A stretch of 64,000 nucleotides of DNA from Mycolicibacterium sp. TY81 (GTDB lineage: Bacteria; Actinomycetota; Actinomycetes; Mycobacteriales; Mycobacteriaceae): contig NZ_AP023362.1 of the NCBI RefSeq assembly GCF_018326285.1, positions 2,046,001 to 2,110,000 of the forward strand, read 5' to 3'. Positions 62,832-64,000 of this stretch are shown here, one piece after another. The translations under genes and the position numbers were made by a program. The notes beneath the pieces were generated by a model that saw nothing but the letters and a program-made list of their open reading frames with translations, was not told the DNA's origin and made no database searches. Position 1 is the first letter of the stretch; each line of letters starts with the position of its first letter.

Positions 62832-62889
62832 GCTAACAGATTGATAACGTCGGAGATGATCTGCGGCAGGCGCACGTCATCATTTGGTA

Positions 62890-64000
62890 ATGACCAACGC
62901 TATTCGCCGGGAGCGCAACGTCGCGCCTCTCCGGTCCGCCGGCGGACCTCTTCCGCAGGGCGTCCACGGTGCCGCTGACCCCAACTTCGCAACTGTGGTG
63001 CGGGCGTTTTCCGCCCTGTTCCCCAGCCGATATCTGGGTGGCGGCGCCCTCTCGGTCTACCTCGACGGTGTTCCCGTCGTCGACGTGTGGACGGGGTGGG
63101 CCGACCGGTGGGGCCACCGGCCGTGGGACGCCGACACCGGCGCGATGGTGTTCTCGGCGACCAAGGGGTTGGCCTCGACCGTCATCCACCGACTGGCCGA
63201 CCGGGGCCTGATCGAATACGACGCGCCCGTCGCCGAGTACTGGCCGGCCTTCGGGGCCAACGGCAAGGCCGGCGTGACGGTGCGGGAGCTGATGCGGCAC
63301 CGCGCCGGGCTGTCGCAGCTGAACGGCGCGACGCGCGACGAGCTGATGGACCACCGCCTCATGGAGCGGCGGCTGGCCGCGGCTCCCATGAGCTGGATGA
63401 AGGGGCGTCCGGCGTACCACGCCATCACCTACGGCTGGCTGTTGTCCGGCCTGGCCCGCGCGGTCACCGGTCAGAGCATGCGGGAGCTGTTCCGCACCGA
63501 GCTCGCGGAGCCGCTCGGCACCGACGGTCTGCATCTCGGCCGCCCGGCCGCGGATGCGCCCACGCAGCCCGCGCAGATCATCGGCCCGCAGTTCCGCATC
63601 CGCAATCCGCTGTTCGACGCGGTGGCGCCGCACGTGGCGAGGTTGCCGTTCTCGGGCGGCTTCGGCTCGATGTACTTCACCGGCATGCGGTCCATGGCGC
63701 AGGGCGACACACCCTTGCTGGATGCCGAGATGCCGGGCGCCAACGGCGTGGCCACGGCTCGATCACTGGGACGCGTGTACGGCGCGATGGCCAACGGCGG
63801 CCAGATCGACGGGCTGCGGTTCCTGTCCGCGGGCACGGTGGCGCAGCTGCAGGGGACCGGCAGCGTTTTCCCCGACCTGGGCCTCGGCCTGCCCATGGAT
63901 TTCAACCTCGGGTATCACGGCGTGCCGTTCCCGGGTGTCATGCCGGGGTTCGGGCACGTCGGCCTCGGCGGGTCGCTCGGATGGGCGGATCCGGACCGCG
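62890..64000 (+). CDS. lipL: Esterase/beta-lactamase-family protein LipL (3-prime end outside window)
   Basis: The first 370 codons of a serine hydrolase homologous to Rv1497 (LipL), a family VIII (beta-lactamase-fold) esterase. The nucleophile motif SxxK is present in MVFSATKGLASTVIHRLADRG (about 85-105), and the second-motif Tyr is probably in AYHAITYGWLLSGLARAVTG (about 176-195). The late GHVGLGGSLGWADP matches the conserved end region. The start is the ATG at 62890, with a weak ribosome site. The upstream IS may alter its expression. The frame stays open to the window edge. Confidence 0.9.
   Translation, partial: MTNAIRRERNVAPLRSAGGPLPQGVHGAADPNFATVVRAFSALFPSRYLGGGALSVYLDGVPVVDVWTGWADRWGHRPWDADTGAMVFSATKGLASTVIHRLADRGLIEYDAPVAEYWPAFGANGKAGVTVRELMRHRAGLSQLNGATRDELMDHRLMERRLAAAPMSWMKGRPAYHAITYGWLLSGLARAVTGQSMRELFRTELAEPLGTDGLHLGRPAADAPTQPAQIIGPQFRIRNPLFDAVAPHVARLPFSGGFGSMYFTGMRSMAQGDTPLLDAEMPGANGVATARSLGRVYGAMANGGQIDGLRFLSAGTVAQLQGTGSVFPDLGLGLPMDFNLGYHGVPFPGVMPGFGHVGLGGSLGWADPDR

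Overview
The window is high-GC actinobacterial DNA whose gene order follows the Rv1444c-Rv1497 segment of Mycobacterium tuberculosis almost gene for gene, which I recognise from memory of that genome. PE_PGRS genes are absent, an IS1096-like element is present and SufB has no intein, so a fast-growing mycobacterium (Mycolicibacterium type) is the best guess. No tRNA, rRNA or CRISPR array was seen.

Layout. 1-7197: a MarR-type regulator, a small conserved protein, then the overlapping pentose-phosphate operon tkt-tal-zwf-opcA-pgl on the minus strand. 7426-11323: ctaB, a DUF1254/DUF1214 protein, a quinone oxidoreductase and an ATP-grasp protein. 11324-14727: an accessory island inserted between the Rv1455 and Rv1456c (ctaA) homologues. 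It carries a VapBC-type toxin-antitoxin pair with a 31-bp operator, an unknown protein coupled to a PD-(D/E)XK nuclease-like protein, a small Cys-containing ORF, an alarmone-hydrolase-like HD protein and an Uma2 protein. 14717-20367: ctaA, a TetR/DAPG-hydrolase-like divergent pair, an ABC exporter and mptB. 20465-26715: the complete suf operon sufR-B-D-C-S-U-T. 26722-32462: a secreted protein, an unknown protein, an Old Yellow Enzyme, trxA, echA12, an ABC-F ATPase and a small HTH protein.

32528-39642 is a metabolic cluster that I do not expect at this place in M. tuberculosis. It encodes a flavin amine oxidase/monooxygenase, a nitrilase-family amidase, a CAT-type amino-acid permease, an NCS1 permease, an XRE-cupin regulator and an agmatinase-family ureohydrolase. 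Together these match the arginine 2-monooxygenase route (arginine to 4-guanidinobutanamide to 4-guanidinobutyrate to GABA plus urea). Similar GAAACAA-type sites lie in the two regulatory regions of the cluster.

39647-54969 returns to the core: an acnR-like regulator, acn, an Rv1476-like membrane protein, ripA, ripB, moxR1, a DUF58 protein, the mabA (fabG1)-inhA-hemH mycolate/heme operon, an Rv1486c homologue, NfeD and SPFH membrane-quality proteins, a DoxX-like protein and a VTT-domain protein. The Rv1481/Rv1482c pair is missing between the DUF58 gene and fabG1. 55193-60268 holds mutA-mutB-meaB (methylmalonyl-CoA mutase and its GTPase chaperone). 60568-62823 is an apparently intact IS1096-like element (ISL3 family) with about 26-bp inverted repeats and a perfect 8-bp target duplication, sitting in the upstream region of lipL. 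lipL begins at 62890 and runs off the right edge.

Many genes overlap their neighbours by the 4-bp ATGA/GTGA arrangement, so most blocks are probably translationally coupled operons.
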